Source: Methylotenera sp.
GTDB taxonomy: Bacteria > Pseudomonadota > Gammaproteobacteria > Burkholderiales > Methylophilaceae
Assembly: GCA_020622105.1 (NCBI GenBank)
Contig: JAHRYP010000005.1
Location: 33,113-97,112 of the forward strand
Reading direction: 5' to 3'
Length of the DNA: 64,000 nt
Shown: positions 19,119 through 29,094 of the stretch, one piece after another
Layout: the number at the start of each line of letters is the position of its first letter
Position numbering within the stretch: the first letter of the stretch is position 1
Notes under the pieces: model-generated
What the model was told of the DNA's origin: nothing
The model's database searches: none
Seen by the model: the letters and a program-made list of their open reading frames with translations, nothing else
Made by a program: the position numbers and the translations under genes

Positions 19119-20450
19119 CTATTTTTTAATTTCAGAAAAATAGCGTTCGGTTTCGGATTTTACGACCTTGGCTAGCAATAATAAACCAATGAGATTCGGG
19201 ATCGCCATCAAGCCGTTTGCCAGATCAGAGAAGTTCCATACAAACTCAAGGCTAGTAGTTGCACCTACAATCACAGCCGCGGTAAATAGTACGCGGTAGG
19301 CTGCGATCGCACGCGGGCCGAACAGGTATTCAATCGCTTTCTCACCGTAATAGTTCCAGCCAATAAGGGTAGAGTAGGCGAATAAAGCTGTGGCGATTGC
19401 AACAATAATTCTGCCGGTTTCGCCTAAAGTTTCTGCAATGCTGGCACTGGTGAGCTCGCTCGCATTAACGCCTTGTGTCCAGGAGTTGGCAGTAAGGATA
19501 ATAAGTGCGGTCATGGTGCAGACAACAAGCGTATCAATAAAGGTTTGTGTCATGCTCACCAAAGCCTGTTTTACCGGATCATTGGTGCGGGCCGCAGCTG
19601 CGGCTATCGGTGCAGAGCCTAAGCCCGATTCGTTCGAAAACACACCGCGCGCAATACCATAACGCATTGCTGCGGCAATCGTTGCACCGACGAAACCGCC
19701 GGTAGCAGCAATTGGATTAAATGCATGGTAAAAAATAAGGGAGAAAGCGTGTGGAATTTTTTCTACGTTCATTGCCAGTACCACCAATGCACAAGCCACA
19801 TAGCCCACAATCATGAACGGTACCAGCAACGAGGTAAATCTGCCGATAGAACGGATGCCACCCAAAATCACCAAACCGGTGAGTATCATGAGTACCCAGC
19901 CCGTCGTGATTGGCGCGATATGAAATGTGCTTTCAAATATTTTGGCCGTGGCGTTAGCTTGCGTCATGTTGCCGATGCCAAATGCCGCACATGCGGTAAA
20001 TATTGCAAACAATGTTCCCAGCCACGGCAATCCTGCACCGTTGGCGAGGTAATACATGGGTCCGCCACGCATGCCGTGCGGGCCTTTTTCACGATACTTG
20101 ACCGCGAGCACTGCCTCGGCATATTTGGTCGCCATGCCGACCAAACCCGTCATCCACATCCAGAATACTGCGCCTGGGCCACCTAGTGTAATGGCGGTTG
20201 CAACGCCAACGATATTACCAATACCAACAGTTGCGGCTAGCGCAGTCATGAGGGCGGCAAAATGACTGATATCGCCTTCGTGGTGATGGTCTTTATGGAA
20301 TATGAGTTTGAAAGCTAATGGCAGCGCTCTGAACTGCATGCCTTTTAGTAAAACCGTCAGATAGAGACCGGTGCCGAGCAGTAGGGTTAGCATTGGTGGC
20401 CCCCATACCCAAGCTGATAAAGTAGCGACGATGGATTCAATAGTTTGCAT
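19119..20450 (-). CDS. Sodium:alanine symporter family protein (AGCS)
   Basis: A 443-residue Na+-coupled amino-acid carrier, about 11 helices. Motifs include LLGTGLYLTVLLKGMQFRAL (about 23-42), HFAALMTALAATVGIGNIVG (about 62-81), the AGCS signature GPGAVFWMWMTGLVGMATKY, and RGVFSNESGLGSAPIAAAAA. Members carry alanine, glycine or glutamine. It probably forms one leftward transcription unit with the NSS transporter. Confidence 0.93.
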   Translation of the reverse strand: MQTIESIVATLSAWVWGPPMLTLLLGTGLYLTVLLKGMQFRALPLAFKLIFHKDHHHEGDISHFAALMTALAATVGIGNIVGVATAITLGGPGAVFWMWMTGLVGMATKYAEAVLAVKYREKGPHGMRGGPMYYLANGAGLPWLGTLFAIFTACAAFGIGNMTQANATAKIFESTFHIAPITTGWVLMILTGLVILGGIRSIGRFTSLLVPFMIVGYVACALVVLAMNVEKIPHAFSLIFYHAFNPIAATGGFVGATIAAAMRYGIARGVFSNESGLGSAPIAAAAARTNDPVKQALVSMTQTFIDTLVVCTMTALIILTANSWTQGVNASELTSASIAETLGETGRIIVAIATALFAYSTLIGWNYYGEKAIEYLFGPRAIAAYRVLFTAAVIVGATTSLEFVWNFSDLANGLMAIPNLIGLLLLAKVVKSETERYFSEIKK

Positions 20451-20539
20451 ATGGCACCGGCAATTAAAGTTATTTTCTATAGATTATAGTCATAACTTCC
20501 TATTCGTGGATTTTTTTAATCCAGGAGTTGAAAAGTACC

Positions 20540-21844
20540 CTAGGAGTTAAATAACTCAGTCAGCACAGCAGTCATAGACTGATGATCAGCTACTCCCGCG
20601 CTTTCGCGGATGCTATGCATCGCCCACATCGGCGAACCAACATCTACACTTGGCACGCCTAAATTGGATGCGACGATAGGCCCAATGGTGCTGCCGCATC
20701 CTAAATCTGTGCGGTGTGCATATTGCTGATAAGGCACTCCGGCACGTTCGCACAGCGTGATGAAGCGTGCTGCGGTATCTGCATTGGTTGAATAGCGCTG
20801 GTTGGCATTGGTTTTAATTACCGGGCCTTTGTTCACGAGAACGTGGTGACAGGGTTCGTAGGCGCCCGGATAGTTAGGGTGATAAGCATGTGCCATGTCA
20901 GCACTGATAAAGAAGCTTTGTGCCAGTGCGCGCAGTCTATCTTCTTCTTTAAAGCCGATACTTAGTGCTATGCGGTTGATTACATCAGCTAAAAAGCTGC
21001 CACTAGCACCGGTAGCACTTTCACTGCCTACTTCTTCGTGGTCAAACAAGGCGCAGACGCCAGTCGAGCTTGGGTCTTCAGCGGCTAATAATGCAGTAAT
21101 TGCAGCATGGCACGAGGCCAGATTATCCAGCTGGCTATCGGCGATGAACTCCTGTTCAGCACCCCAGAATGATCCTTTTTGAGTATCGAACACATTCAAC
21201 TCAAAAGTTAATATATCCGCCGAATCTACGTTGAGTGACTGTGCGATATAAGTCAGAAACTGCTGATCGGCAGCGACACCATCTATACTTTCTGCAAACA
21301 GCAGCGGTAACTCGGTCTGTTTATTGAGCACCAAACCCTTGTCATTCACCTCACGGTTCATATGAATAGCGAGGTTAGGCAGGCGCATCAGTGCGTTATC
21401 GAACTTGAGCAGCCTTGTTTCATGGCTATTGCCTGCGCGCAAAGTCACGCGTCCGGCGATGCTTAAGTCGCGGTCGGTAAATGTCGCTAAAATAGGCCCG
21501 CCGTAGACTTCAACGCCGATGCGTATTAAGCCATCGCTGCCAAATGCAGCCTGCGGTTTAAGGCGTAAACCAGGCGAGTCTGTATGTGCGCCGACGATGC
21601 GGAAACCACTCTCTACAAGTGGCTGGGAGCCAACGTTAAAAGCAATGATGGATGCACCACCACGCACTACAAAATAACGCTTCCCCGTGGCTAACTGCCA
21701 GCTTTGCGATTCTTCTAGGTGCGTAAATCCTTGTTTAAGCAGCCTTTGTTCTACACTGTGAACCGCATGCCAGGGACTGGGACTGACATCAATAAAATCC
21801 AGCAGGTCTTGCGCCAAGGCGCGGGATTGGTCTGAAATTTTCAT
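20540..21844 (-). CDS. apeB: M18 family aminopeptidase
   Basis: A 434-residue zinc aminopeptidase of the aspartyl-aminopeptidase family, removing N-terminal residues from peptides in the cytoplasm. Metal-site motifs are GAHTDSPGLRLKP (about 85-97), LFDHEEVGSESATGASGSFL (about 246-265) and ADMAHAYHPNYP (about 323). The C-terminal HSIRESAGVADHQSM carries the last metal His. Length matches E. coli-type ApeB homologues. It lies 27 bases after hemF and may be the last gene of that cluster. Confidence 0.93.
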   Translation of the reverse strand: MKISDQSRALAQDLLDFIDVSPSPWHAVHSVEQRLLKQGFTHLEESQSWQLATGKRYFVVRGGASIIAFNVGSQPLVESGFRIVGAHTDSPGLRLKPQAAFGSDGLIRIGVEVYGGPILATFTDRDLSIAGRVTLRAGNSHETRLLKFDNALMRLPNLAIHMNREVNDKGLVLNKQTELPLLFAESIDGVAADQQFLTYIAQSLNVDSADILTFELNVFDTQKGSFWGAEQEFIADSQLDNLASCHAAITALLAAEDPSSTGVCALFDHEEVGSESATGASGSFLADVINRIALSIGFKEEDRLRALAQSFFISADMAHAYHPNYPGAYEPCHHVLVNKGPVIKTNANQRYSTNADTAARFITLCERAGVPYQQYAHRTDLGCGSTIGPIVASNLGVPSVDVGSPMWAMHSIRESAGVADHQSMTAVLTELFNS

Positions 21845-21871
21845 GATGTATATTATTCCACAGCAACTACT

Positions 21872-22786
21872 TTAAGGATTAAGGGATAACCAGTCTTTTT
21901 CAATCAGGAAGTCTGTATAGAGCTTTGCTTCAGGGCTTCCGGCTTCCGGTTTCCAGTCATAGCGCCATTTTACGATTGGTGGCATGGAAAGCAGAATCGA
22001 TTCGGTGCGGCCGTTGGATTGCAGGCCAAAAATAGTACCGCGGTCATAAATCAGATTGAACTCAACATAGCGTCCACGGCGGTATGCCTGAAAGTCGCGT
22101 TCACGTTCGCTGTATGGCGTGTCTTTACGGCGCTGTACAATTGGCAGGTAAGCTTGCAGGAATGCATCGCCCACTGCGCGGTGGAAGGCAAACGTTTTTT
22201 CGAACCCCAGTTCATTGAAGTCATCATAGAAAATACCGCCGATACCGCGTGGCTCCTGGCGATGTTTCAAGAAGAAATACTCGTCACATTCTTTTTTGAA
22301 TTCAGGGTAGTAGCTGCTACCAAAGGTATCGATGGCGGTTTTAATAGTGCGATGAAAATGCTCAGCATCTTCTTCAAAGCCATAGTAGGGCGTCAAATCC
22401 ATGCCGCCGCCAAACCACCAGATATCCTGCTCTGCGGCATTTTGTGCTTTTGCAACAAAGAAGCGCACATTCATGTGTACAGTAGGAATATATGGATTAC
22501 GCGGGTGGAATACCAGCGAGACACCCATGGCCTCCCACGGGCGTCCTGCTGCCTCAGGATGCGCTACACTGGCTGCGGGTGGTAATTTAGTACCAAGTAC
22601 ATGAGAAAAGCCGATGCCTGCGCGTTCAAATACATTACCGTCTTCTAGCATGCAGGAATTGCCACCACCACCTTCAGGGCGCTGCCAGCTATCCTGCAGA
22701 AAGTTTTTACCGTCAACCAGTTCGATCGCTTCTACGATTCTGGTTTGCAGGTTTTGCAGGTAGCTTAAAACGGCTTGTGTATCCAT
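21872..22786 (-). CDS. hemF: Oxygen-dependent coproporphyrinogen III oxidase
   Basis: A 304-residue enzyme that oxidatively decarboxylates coproporphyrinogen III to protoporphyrinogen IX in heme synthesis. Family landmarks are [19 protein letters not shown] (about 38-56), [31 protein letters not shown] (about 127-146), [15 protein letters not shown] and [20 protein letters not shown]. Length is normal. It follows purD after a 252-base gap carrying a palindromic repeat. Confidence 0.96.
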   Translation of the reverse strand: MDTQAVLSYLQNLQTRIVEAIELVDGKNFLQDSWQRPEGGGGNSCMLEDGNVFERAGIGFSHVLGTKLPPAASVAHPEAAGRPWEAMGVSLVFHPRNPYIPTVHMNVRFFVAKAQNAAEQDIWWFGGGMDLTPYYGFEEDAEHFHRTIKTAIDTFGSSYYPEFKKECDEYFFLKHRQEPRGIGGIFYDDFNELGFEKTFAFHRAVGDAFLQAYLPIVQRRKDTPYSERERDFQAYRRGRYVEFNLIYDRGTIFGLQSNGRTESILLSMPPIVKWRYDWKPEAGSPEAKLYTDFLIEKDWLSLNP

Positions 22787-22903
22787 TAATATTTTCTTTC
22801 TAGTTTACTTGAGCAGTCTGCATTCGCAAATGAGAGTGACATTACCCGTATTTTCATTATTATAGTTACGCTAGAATAACACTGGATTGCTGCGCCTTTC
22901 AGA

Positions 22904-22945
22904 CTCGCAATGACGTCATCGCGAGCGAAGCGTGGCGATACAGTT
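22904..22945. repeat. Short palindromic intergenic repeat between purD and hemF
   Basis: CTCGCAATGACGTCAT and its near-complement reading into CGCGAG form a 22-base palindrome with one mismatched pair (22904-22925), followed by GCGAGCGAAGCGTGGCGATA. It resembles the short GTCATTGCGAGCGAAGCG-type intergenic repeats common in many bacterial genomes. The remainder of the 22787-23038 gap holds nothing else I recognise. Confidence 0.6.
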
Positions 22946-23038
22946 TTGCAGAGTTTGTTATTAATTAAACATACCGAATCAATAATTGCAGTGTCTGCAT
23001 CGGGTGTTGATTTGTTCTCATTTGCAAGTCTGAACAGC

Positions 23039-24310
23039 TTATCCTTTGATTGCGCGGTAGCCGATGTCGTTACGATACTGTGCGCCATCAAATTTGATGT
23101 CCTCCAGAATCTTATAGGCTTGCTGCTGTGCAAATTTTACGGTTTCACCCAGTGCAGTCACACATAGCACACGACCGCCGCTGGTGAGTACTTTGTCGTC
23201 TTTTAACGTCGTACCGGCATGAAATACATGCGCGTCAACCAAGTTTTTAGGCAACCCGGTGATCGCATCACCTAATCTCGGTGTGTCCGGGTAATTAGCA
23301 GAAGCCATGACTACGCCTAGTGCAGTGCGTCTATCCCACTCGGCTTCAACCTGATCCAACGTGCCATTAATAGCGTGATCGGCCAGTGCTACTAAGTCAC
23401 TTTTCAAACGCAGCATGATAGGCTGTGTTTCCGGGTCACCCATGCGGCAGTTGAATTCCAGAGTTTTGACATCACCGTTCGGCGAAATCATGAGCCCTGC
23501 ATAGAGGAATCCAGTATAGGGAATGCCATCTTTTGCCATGCCTTCAACCGTAGGCCTGATAATTTCACGCATAGCTTTGGCGTGAATTTCAGGAGTCACA
23601 ACCGGAGCTGGGGAATATGCGCCCATGCCGCCGGTATTAGGACCGAGGTCTTTGTCCAGCAGGCGTTTGTGATCCTGGCTGGTGGCAAGCGGCAATATAT
23701 TTTTGCCATCTACCATCACAATGAAGCTGGCTTCTTCACCTTGCAGAAACTCTTCAATTACGACACGTGCGCCAGCTGCCCCCAGTTTGTTGTCTGCCAG
23801 CATGGCGTCAATTGCGGTATGCGCTTCGTCTTCATCCATAGCAACCACTACGCCTTTGCCAGCTGCCAAGCCATCGGCTTTAATTACGATAGGTGCGCCT
23901 TGCTCTGTTACATAATCATGCGCTAGTTGCGCATCGGTAAACGTAGCGTAAGCAGCGGTAGGGATGTTGTGCCTTACCATGAAGGCTTTGGCGAAATCTT
24001 TTGAAGATTCCAGTTGCGCTGCGACTTTGGTCGGGCCAAAAATCTTCAGGCCGGCAGCGCGAAAAGCATCCACCACACCTTGAGAGAGTGGTGCTTCCGG
24101 GCCAACGATAGTGAGATAGATATCACCGTCATCCTGCACAAATTTCACCAAGTCGGGTACTGATGATATTGGCACATTCATCATGTCTGGGTCTAGTGCG
24201 GTGCCTGCATTGCCGGGCGCGACATAAACACGGCTGACAGCTTTGTTCTGAGCGACTTTCCATGCCAGCGCGTGTTCGCGACCACCACCACCAATCACCA
24301 ATATTTTCAT
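23039..24310 (-). CDS. purD: Phosphoribosylamine-glycine ligase
   Basis: A 423-residue ATP-grasp enzyme that makes glycinamide ribonucleotide in purine synthesis. I chose the ATG at 24308-24310 because the family start MKILVIGGGGREHALAWK begins there; an upstream in-frame start would add 24 unrelated residues. Motifs include GPEAPLSQGVVDAFRAAG (about 68), IKADGLAAGKGVVVA, EEFLQGEEASFIVMVDG and LEFNCRMGDPETQPIM. It lies in the same leftward cluster as purH. Confidence 0.95.
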   Translation of the reverse strand: MKILVIGGGGREHALAWKVAQNKAVSRVYVAPGNAGTALDPDMMNVPISSVPDLVKFVQDDGDIYLTIVGPEAPLSQGVVDAFRAAGLKIFGPTKVAAQLESSKDFAKAFMVRHNIPTAAYATFTDAQLAHDYVTEQGAPIVIKADGLAAGKGVVVAMDEDEAHTAIDAMLADNKLGAAGARVVIEEFLQGEEASFIVMVDGKNILPLATSQDHKRLLDKDLGPNTGGMGAYSPAPVVTPEIHAKAMREIIRPTVEGMAKDGIPYTGFLYAGLMISPNGDVKTLEFNCRMGDPETQPIMLRLKSDLVALADHAINGTLDQVEAEWDRRTALGVVMASANYPDTPRLGDAITGLPKNLVDAHVFHAGTTLKDDKVLTSGGRVLCVTALGETVKFAQQQAYKILEDIKFDGAQYRNDIGYRAIKG

Positions 24311-24355
24311 GTTTTCAACCTTTAGAAACGTTCTCAATGAGCTAGACACTATCAA

Positions 24356-24384
24356 TTTTGTCATTCCCGTCGGGAATGACAAAA
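24356..24384. repeat. Perfect hairpin between purH and purD
   Basis: TTTTGTCATTCCCG (24356-24369) and CGGGAATGACAAAA (24371-24384) are perfect complements separated by one base. It looks like a short mobile palindromic repeat (GTCATTCCCG type) that may also work as a weak terminator or RNA-stability element between the two genes. Confidence 0.7.
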
Positions 24385-24392
24385 ACTATAAA

Positions 24393-25979
24393 CTAATGTC
24401 TGAAATGACGAATGCCGGTCAGTACCATGACTAAGCCATGTTCATCCGCAGCTGCAATTACTTCTTCATCACGCATGCTACCGCCCGGATGGATCACGCA
24501 TGCTGCACCGGCTTCTGCCAGTACATCGATACCGTCACGGAACGGGAAAAAGGCATCAGAAGCCACGACTGAGTCTTTAAGTGTCAACCCGGCGTTCTGT
24601 GCTTTAATTGCTGCAATACGTGTACTGTCGACACGGCTCATCTGGCCTGCGCCTACGCCTAAAGTCATGCTGTTGCCACAGAACACAATCGCATTGGATT
24701 TCACATATTTAGCAACGCGCCAAGCAAACAGCATGTCTTCCATCTGTTGGGGTGTCGGCTGTTTTTTGGTCACTACTTTTAAATCAGCAACATTGATTTC
24801 ATGATTGTCTGCTGTCTGAATCAGGATACCTGAACCTACGCGTTTAATGTCCTGCGCATTGCGGCCTTGCTCCCAAGAGGTATTACCGCCTTGCGGCAAC
24901 GCAATTTTAAGTACGCGTACATTGGCTTTTGCACTGAAAATCGCCAATGCGTCTTCTGTGTAATCCGGTGCAATCAATACTTCCACAAATTGTTTGCTAA
25001 CGGCCTCTGCGGCTGCTTTATCTACAATCGTGTTGAAGGCGATAATGCCGCCGAAAGCTGAAGTTGGGTCGGTCTGGAATGCTTTACTATAGGCTTCAAC
25101 TGCATCTTTGCCCATGGCTACACCGCATGGGTTGGCGTGTTTTACAATCACGCAAGCGGTCGTTTCAAAACTCTTTACGGCTTCCCATGCTGCATCAGAG
25201 TCAGCGATGTTGTTATAGCTGAGTTCTTTACCCTGCAATTGCTGTGCAGTTACCAGTGAGCCAGGTGCCGGGTTAAGGTCACGGTAAAATGCAGCGCTCT
25301 GGTGCGGGTTTTCGCCGTAGCGCAAATCCTGCAGTTTTACAAAACGGCTATTTACCTGTGCCGGATATGGGTTACGTGTGCCGTCGTTATTAAAACTCGA
25401 CAGGTAGTCACTGATAGCGCCATCGTAGTTGCTAATACGGTTGAATGCAGCGACTGACAATGCGAATTTTGTCGCCTGAGATGTCGCACCGCCGGTGCTT
25501 TGCATCTCGCGCAGTACGTCTGCGTATTGGCTGGCATCAGTCAGCACGGCAACATCTTTCCAGTTTTTAGCTGCGGAGCGCACCATGGCTGGGCCGCCGA
25601 TGTCTATGTTTTCAATTGCGTCTTCCAGTGTACAGTTTGGGTTTGCAACCGTCGCTTCAAACGGATACAGATTGACGACAACCATATCAATGTTCGGAAT
25701 GCCTTGCGCTTGCATGGCAGTAACATGCTCGGGTAAATCACGACGACCTAAAATGCCGCCATGCACTTTTGGATGCAGCGTTTTTACACGACCGTCCAGC
25801 ATTTCAGGAAAACCTGTGTAGTCGCTGACTTCGATGACCGGGATGTTGTTGTCGCGGAATAATTTAGCGGTACCGCCGGTAGATAACAGTTCAACGCCAA
25901 GTGCGCTTAAGCTTTTAGCAAAATCAATAATACCGGTTTTATCAGAAACGCTGATCAGCGCACGTTTAATAGTTGCCAT
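24393..25979 (-). CDS. purH: Bifunctional AICAR formyltransferase / IMP cyclohydrolase
   Basis: A 528-residue enzyme for the last two steps of IMP synthesis. The N-terminal MGS-like cyclohydrolase domain (about 1-200) has [34 protein letters not shown] and [16 protein letters not shown]. The C-terminal formyltransferase domain has [28 protein letters not shown] with the catalytic Lys-His, and [20 protein letters not shown]. Length is normal. It directly follows fis (40 bases), the common betaproteobacterial order. Confidence 0.97.
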   Translation of the reverse strand: MATIKRALISVSDKTGIIDFAKSLSALGVELLSTGGTAKLFRDNNIPVIEVSDYTGFPEMLDGRVKTLHPKVHGGILGRRDLPEHVTAMQAQGIPNIDMVVVNLYPFEATVANPNCTLEDAIENIDIGGPAMVRSAAKNWKDVAVLTDASQYADVLREMQSTGGATSQATKFALSVAAFNRISNYDGAISDYLSSFNNDGTRNPYPAQVNSRFVKLQDLRYGENPHQSAAFYRDLNPAPGSLVTAQQLQGKELSYNNIADSDAAWEAVKSFETTACVIVKHANPCGVAMGKDAVEAYSKAFQTDPTSAFGGIIAFNTIVDKAAAEAVSKQFVEVLIAPDYTEDALAIFSAKANVRVLKIALPQGGNTSWEQGRNAQDIKRVGSGILIQTADNHEINVADLKVVTKKQPTPQQMEDMLFAWRVAKYVKSNAIVFCGNSMTLGVGAGQMSRVDSTRIAAIKAQNAGLTLKDSVVASDAFFPFRDGIDVLAEAGAACVIHPGGSMRDEEVIAAADEHGLVMVLTGIRHFRH

Positions 25980-26019
25980 GTGAAAACTCTAAAAGAAATA
26001 AATGGTTGTGGAAGGTTGA

Positions 26020-26256
26020 TTAATCAATATTGTATTGCTGAAGTTTTTTGCGTAGCGTGTTGCGGTTGATATCCAGAATTTCAGCAGCCTTGCTTTGGTT
26101 GCCGCCGACTTTATGCATGACGTATTGCAATAATGGTTTTTCTACACAGCCCAGCACCATGTCGTATACGGCATGCGGTGGCTCACCATCCAGATGGGTG
26201 AAGTAGTCATCGAGTGACTCTCTAACGGCTTGGCTTAATTTACAATCTGCTGACAT
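26020..26256 (-). CDS. fis: Fis family DNA-binding protein
   Basis: A 78-residue nucleoid protein. The C-terminal helix-turn-helix NQSKAAEILDINRNTLRKKL (about 54-73) is the Fis signature; the N-terminal half would form the dimer interface. It is shorter than E. coli Fis (98 aa), as is usual in betaproteobacteria. It lies 9 bases downstream of dusB, the classic dusB-fis operon, and upstream of purH. Confidence 0.96.
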   Translation of the reverse strand: MSADCKLSQAVRESLDDYFTHLDGEPPHAVYDMVLGCVEKPLLQYVMHKVGGNQSKAAEILDINRNTLRKKLQQYNID

Positions 26257-26265
26257 AGTCTGAAC

Positions 26266-27309
26266 TTAGGCTGCTAGTGCTTCTGACGCATTGCCTGCAT
26301 CTTCAGCGTCGTTATTTTCGATATAGACCAAACGATCATTTTTAGCCTTAAGTTCGGCGAAAAAGTCGTTAATGGCCTGCAATTGCAAGTCAATTGTTTG
26401 CAATGTGTTCATACTGTGGCGAAATTGTGCGGATCCAGCCAGACCCTTGGTGTACCAGGAGATATGCTTGCGCGCCATGCGCATGCCGGTCAGGTCACCA
26501 TAAAAATCATATAAGTCGTGCAGATGTTCCAGCATCACCGTGTGAATTTCATCTACTGTCGGTGCTAATAAATGCGTGCCGGTGCTCAGGTAATGCTCAA
26601 TCTCGCGGAATATCCATGGACGTCCCTGCGCAGCGCGACCGATCATGACGGCATCAGCGCCGGTGTAGTCCAGTACGAATTTAGCTTTTTCCGGCGTGGT
26701 AATATCGCCGTTCGCAATCAACGGGATGCGGATTGCCTGTTTAACCGCTGCAATCGTGTCGTATTCTGCATCACCCATGTAGGCACAGGCACGGGTGCGG
26801 CCGTGCATGGCAAGCGCTTGTATGCCAAGGTCTTCAGCCATTTTGGCAATCGCAATCGCATTTCGGTTGTTTTTATCCCAGCCAGTACGGATTTTTAGTG
26901 TTACCGGCACATCTACCGCACCAACAACCGCTCTTAAAATCTGCGCTACCAGTGGCTCGTCCTTGAGCAAGGCCGAGCCGGCCATCACGTTACATAATTT
27001 TTTGGCCGGACAGCCCATGTGGATATCGATAATCTGTGCACCATTATCAACATTGTGTTTTGCGGCTTCCGCCATCATTTTTGGGTCAGCACCGGCAATC
27101 TGTACGGAAATCGGGTCAACCTCACCTTCATGGTTGGCACGACGTTTTGTTTTCTCGCTGCCATAAAGCAATGAATTCGAGGTCACCATTTCAGACACGG
27201 CTAATCCTGCGCCCATCTTTTTGCAAAGTTGACGGAAAGGCCTGTCGGTCACGCCCGCCATGGGTGCGACTACCAGATTGTTCTTCAAGATGTGGTTACC
27301 GATTTGCAC
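26266..27309 (-). CDS. dusB: tRNA-dihydrouridine synthase DusB
   Basis: A 347-residue FMN enzyme that reduces uridine to dihydrouridine in tRNA. Visible motifs are NNLVVAPMAGVTDRPFRQLC (about 9-28), the Dus signature DIHMGCPAKKLCNVMAGSAL with the catalytic Cys (about 96-115), KIRTGWDKNNRN, MHGRTRACAYMG and VMIGRAAQGRPWIFRE. It heads the leftward cluster dusB-fis-purH-purD-hemF. The repeat element upstream (27383-27780) separates it from the rightward MFS gene. Confidence 0.96.
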   Translation of the reverse strand: MQIGNHILKNNLVVAPMAGVTDRPFRQLCKKMGAGLAVSEMVTSNSLLYGSEKTKRRANHEGEVDPISVQIAGADPKMMAEAAKHNVDNGAQIIDIHMGCPAKKLCNVMAGSALLKDEPLVAQILRAVVGAVDVPVTLKIRTGWDKNNRNAIAIAKMAEDLGIQALAMHGRTRACAYMGDAEYDTIAAVKQAIRIPLIANGDITTPEKAKFVLDYTGADAVMIGRAAQGRPWIFREIEHYLSTGTHLLAPTVDEIHTVMLEHLHDLYDFYGDLTGMRMARKHISWYTKGLAGSAQFRHSMNTLQTIDLQLQAINDFFAELKAKNDRLVYIENNDAEDAGNASEALAA

Positions 27310-27382
27310 TAGCTGATTTTCTCAAACGCGAAAGCTGCCTATTTTATACGCAATCTTGCTTTGAGAAAACCAAAAAATTCAT

Positions 27383-27780
27383 TATGGCACTTCTATAAAT
27401 ACATTCTTTGGGCGCATGACTGCGTTGCGGCTATATATCTAATGGACTCGCAACCTCGCTGTATATTGCATACTTTGGTTTCGGCCGCTACGCTTAACCT
27501 GCTTGCGCAGGTTAGCCTACACCGCAACACTGCGTTAGTTGTCTCGGCTCCTGCGTTCCGTGCGCCTTTGGCGTATGAGCCAGTATTTGGCTTCCCCAAT
27601 TGATTAAGCCGCTTAAGCGGCAAGTCAAGTGTGAAATAATGCGCTAAAGCGCATATATTCTAAGGACATGCCCTTTCACGCCAAGCTACCTGCTTTAGCA
27701 GGTCAGCTTGGTGGGGACGCCCTTTTACGGGTGTATGGGTAATGCTGCATCCCAAACTATGTATTTATAGAAGTACACAT
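27383..27780. repeat. Dispersed MITE-like element, copy A (full-length, about 398 bp)
   Basis: The segment is bounded by inverted repeats: CACTTCTATAAATACAT at 27387-27403 and its near-complement ATGTATTTATAGAAGTA at 27759-27775. Inside are shared family blocks: GACTCGCAACCTCGCTGTAT, a palindrome around CCAAGCT...AGCTTGG, and GGGACGCCCTTTTACGGGTG. Related copies occur at 41232, 42290, 56527 and 59402. No open reading frame here looks real, so it is a non-autonomous repeat, not an insertion sequence. It fills most of the gap between dusB and the MFS gene (27310-27822). Confidence 0.8.
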
Positions 27781-27822
27781 TATTTATGGCATACAATTCA
27801 GGGTTATCGGTTATTTAGTTGA

Positions 27823-29094
27823 ATGAATATGCAAAAAGCTTCTACCAGTCATATTGCGTTTGCCAGCTTTATTGGGACTGCCATTGAATTCTACGATTTT
27901 TATATCTATGCAATGGCGGCAGCTTTGGTGATTGGTCAGGTGTTTTTCCCCGCCAGTGATCCGGCAACTCAGTCGCTGAATGCATTTTTAACATTCGGCA
28001 TTGCCTTTATTGCCAGACCGGTCGGGGCGATTGTGTTCGGACATTTTGGGGATAAAGTCGGGCGCAAGACAACGCTGGCGGCTTCGCTATTGCTGATGGG
28101 GATTTCAACCCTGCTGATCGGCCTGCTGCCGGGTTACGAGGTATTGGGGATATGGGCACCCATTATCTTGTGCGTACTGCGTTTTGGTCAGGGCCTAGGT
28201 CTGGGCGGTGAGTGGGGCGGTGCTGCGCTGTTAGCGACAGAGCACGCGCCTGAAGGTAAGCGTGCATGGTTCGGCATGTTTCCGCAATTAGGGCCATCGG
28301 TCGGGTTTCTGCTGGCAACTTTAAGCTATCTGGCTTTGTCGCTTTGGTTAAGCGACGCACAATTCAAAGCTTGGGGCTGGCGACTACCCTTTATTGCCAG
28401 CGCCTTATTGGTAGGTGTTGGTTTGTACGTGCGCTTCAAGCTAGCAGAAACGCCTGCTTTTACGATAGCACTGGCTGAAAATAAAACACACGAGGTGCCG
28501 ATCAAGCCCTTATTGAAAACACATTTACGGCCTGTTTTACTCGGTGCGCTGGCAATGGTGGTGTGTTACAACCTGTTTTACACTGCCACAGTATTTTGCC
28601 TGAGCTATGGCACGACCAAGCTTGGCATTGAACGCGCAGATTTTTTAGGCATGCTATGTATTGCGAGTCTATTTATGACGATTGCCACGCCGATCTCTGC
28701 AAAACTGAGCGATCATTTTGGCCGCAGGCCGGTATTGCTGGTAAGTGGTGCATTTGCGATCCTTGCTGGATTTACGCTTAGCCCGCTGCTTGCAAGCGGT
28801 TCAGTGGTGCAGGTGACGATGTTTTTATCTTTAGCGCTATTTCTGATGGGGGCAACATTTGCACCGATGGGTGCGTATCTGCCTGAGCAGTTTCCGGTGG
28901 CGGTACGTTATACCGGTGCTGGATTGGCCTATCAGCTAGGTGGGATATTAGGCGCATCATTTGCACCTTATATTTCACAATTGTTAGTGACGGCGGGTGG
29001 TTTGACGTGGGTGGGTGCTTACGTTTCGATTGCCGCCACCGTGAGTTTTTTAGCAGTGCTTGCTTTAGGCGAATCTAGAAACACCAAGATTTAA
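27823..29094 (+). CDS. MFS transporter, metabolite:H+ symporter (MHS) type
   Basis: A 423-residue major facilitator with 12 helices. The start HIAFASFIGTAIEFYDFYIY (about 9-28) and FGHFGDKVGRKTTLAASLLL (about 74-93) with the family A motif place it in the metabolite:H+ symporter group (ShiA, KgtP, ProP relatives). Another landmark is GLGGEWGGAALLATEHAP. The substrate, perhaps an organic acid or aromatic acid, cannot be told. Its stop overlaps the converging IalB-like gene by 4 bases. Confidence 0.9.
   Translation: MNMQKASTSHIAFASFIGTAIEFYDFYIYAMAAALVIGQVFFPASDPATQSLNAFLTFGIAFIARPVGAIVFGHFGDKVGRKTTLAASLLLMGISTLLIGLLPGYEVLGIWAPIILCVLRFGQGLGLGGEWGGAALLATEHAPEGKRAWFGMFPQLGPSVGFLLATLSYLALSLWLSDAQFKAWGWRLPFIASALLVGVGLYVRFKLAETPAFTIALAENKTHEVPIKPLLKTHLRPVLLGALAMVVCYNLFYTATVFCLSYGTTKLGIERADFLGMLCIASLFMTIATPISAKLSDHFGRRPVLLVSGAFAILAGFTLSPLLASGSVVQVTMFLSLALFLMGATFAPMGAYLPEQFPVAVRYTGAGLAYQLGGILGASFAPYISQLLVTAGGLTWVGAYVSIAATVSFLAVLALGESRNTKI

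Noticed and set aside
22786-23133. A 115-codon frame overlapping the end of purD
   Set aside because: It overlaps conserved purD sequence and a palindromic repeat, and has no family match that I can see.
27361-27623. Reading frames of 76-80 codons within the dispersed element copy A
   Set aside because: They overlap each other on both strands, are rich in Cys and His with no domain, and the element's other copies do not keep them open.
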